Assembly: GCA_029168955.1 (NCBI GenBank)
Contig: JAPDOI010000132.1
Coordinates: 930,001 to 994,000, forward strand
DNA from: Aplectana chamaeleonis
Lineage: Eukaryota > Nematoda > Chromadorea > Rhabditida > Cosmocercidae
DNA length: 64,000 nucleotides
Reading direction: 5' to 3'
The position numbers were made by a program, and so were the translations under genes. Below, in pieces: positions 63,989 through 64,000 of the stretch (positions within the stretch are counted from its first letter, which is position 1; the number at the start of each line of letters is the position of its first letter). The notes beneath the pieces were generated by a model, which worked only from the letters and a program-made list of their open reading frames with translations, did no database searches and was not told where the DNA came from.

Positions 63989-64000
63989 CACTGTTTAGGA

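Noticed and set aside
1..64000. CRISPR array, bacterial operon or rRNA
   Set aside because: Tandem repeats present have no spacer pattern, introns are spliceosomal, and no rRNA-like block was seen.

Overview
This is eukaryotic DNA, most likely from a rhabditid (clade V) nematode and possibly a strongylid parasite. The basis is the splice style (introns of 42-85 nt with GT/TTTCAG-type borders beside introns of several kb), a kinase gene that closely matches worm GCK-1, several nematode-type mariner relics, and very dense short inverted-repeat elements. There is no bacterial gene layout. Most open frames in the window are not genes, and only two multi-exon genes can be followed with confidence.

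Gene 1 lies on the minus strand at 43689-63336: the 3' part of a STE20/GCK-III kinase gene (gck-1/MST3/MST4 type). Thirteen exons can be joined with matching reading phases. They run from the VAIK lysine strand through HRD, DFG and APE to a low-complexity linker, the conserved C-terminal region and a stop. The glycine-loop exons lie beyond the right edge. The main observation is that the activation segment is encoded twice. Exon B (57697-57860) and exon A (50924-51081) have the same entry and exit phases, and both carry the catalytic-loop Asn, DFG and APE. Only one can be used per mRNA without breaking the frame, which is the signature of mutually exclusive exons in a kinase core.

Gene 2 lies on the plus strand at 28092-33082: the 3' part of a gene for a Thr/Ser-rich, probably secreted or surface protein with a 4-Cys C-terminal region of unknown function. 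It has three mucin-like exons of symmetric phase, and two of them end at apparent GC donors. Weaker gene candidates are a Cys-rich signal-peptide exon (6211-6351, minus) and a short signal-peptide ORF inside a kinase intron (48677-49006, minus).

The rest is repeats. Two complete mariner elements with TA duplications (17241-18526 and 37780-39025) both carry broken transposases. Further mariner, Tc1-like and CR1-like LINE relics occur, with a possible solo LTR at 7085-7875. At least eight families of palindromic or terminal-inverted-repeat elements are present, several in two to four copies. A tRNA-like element has inserted into one of these with a 12-bp target duplication. Tandem repeats of about 42 bp, 126 bp and an AT-rich TTCGAATAA type are also present. 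No rRNA gene, convincing intact tRNA gene, CRISPR array or operon was found.
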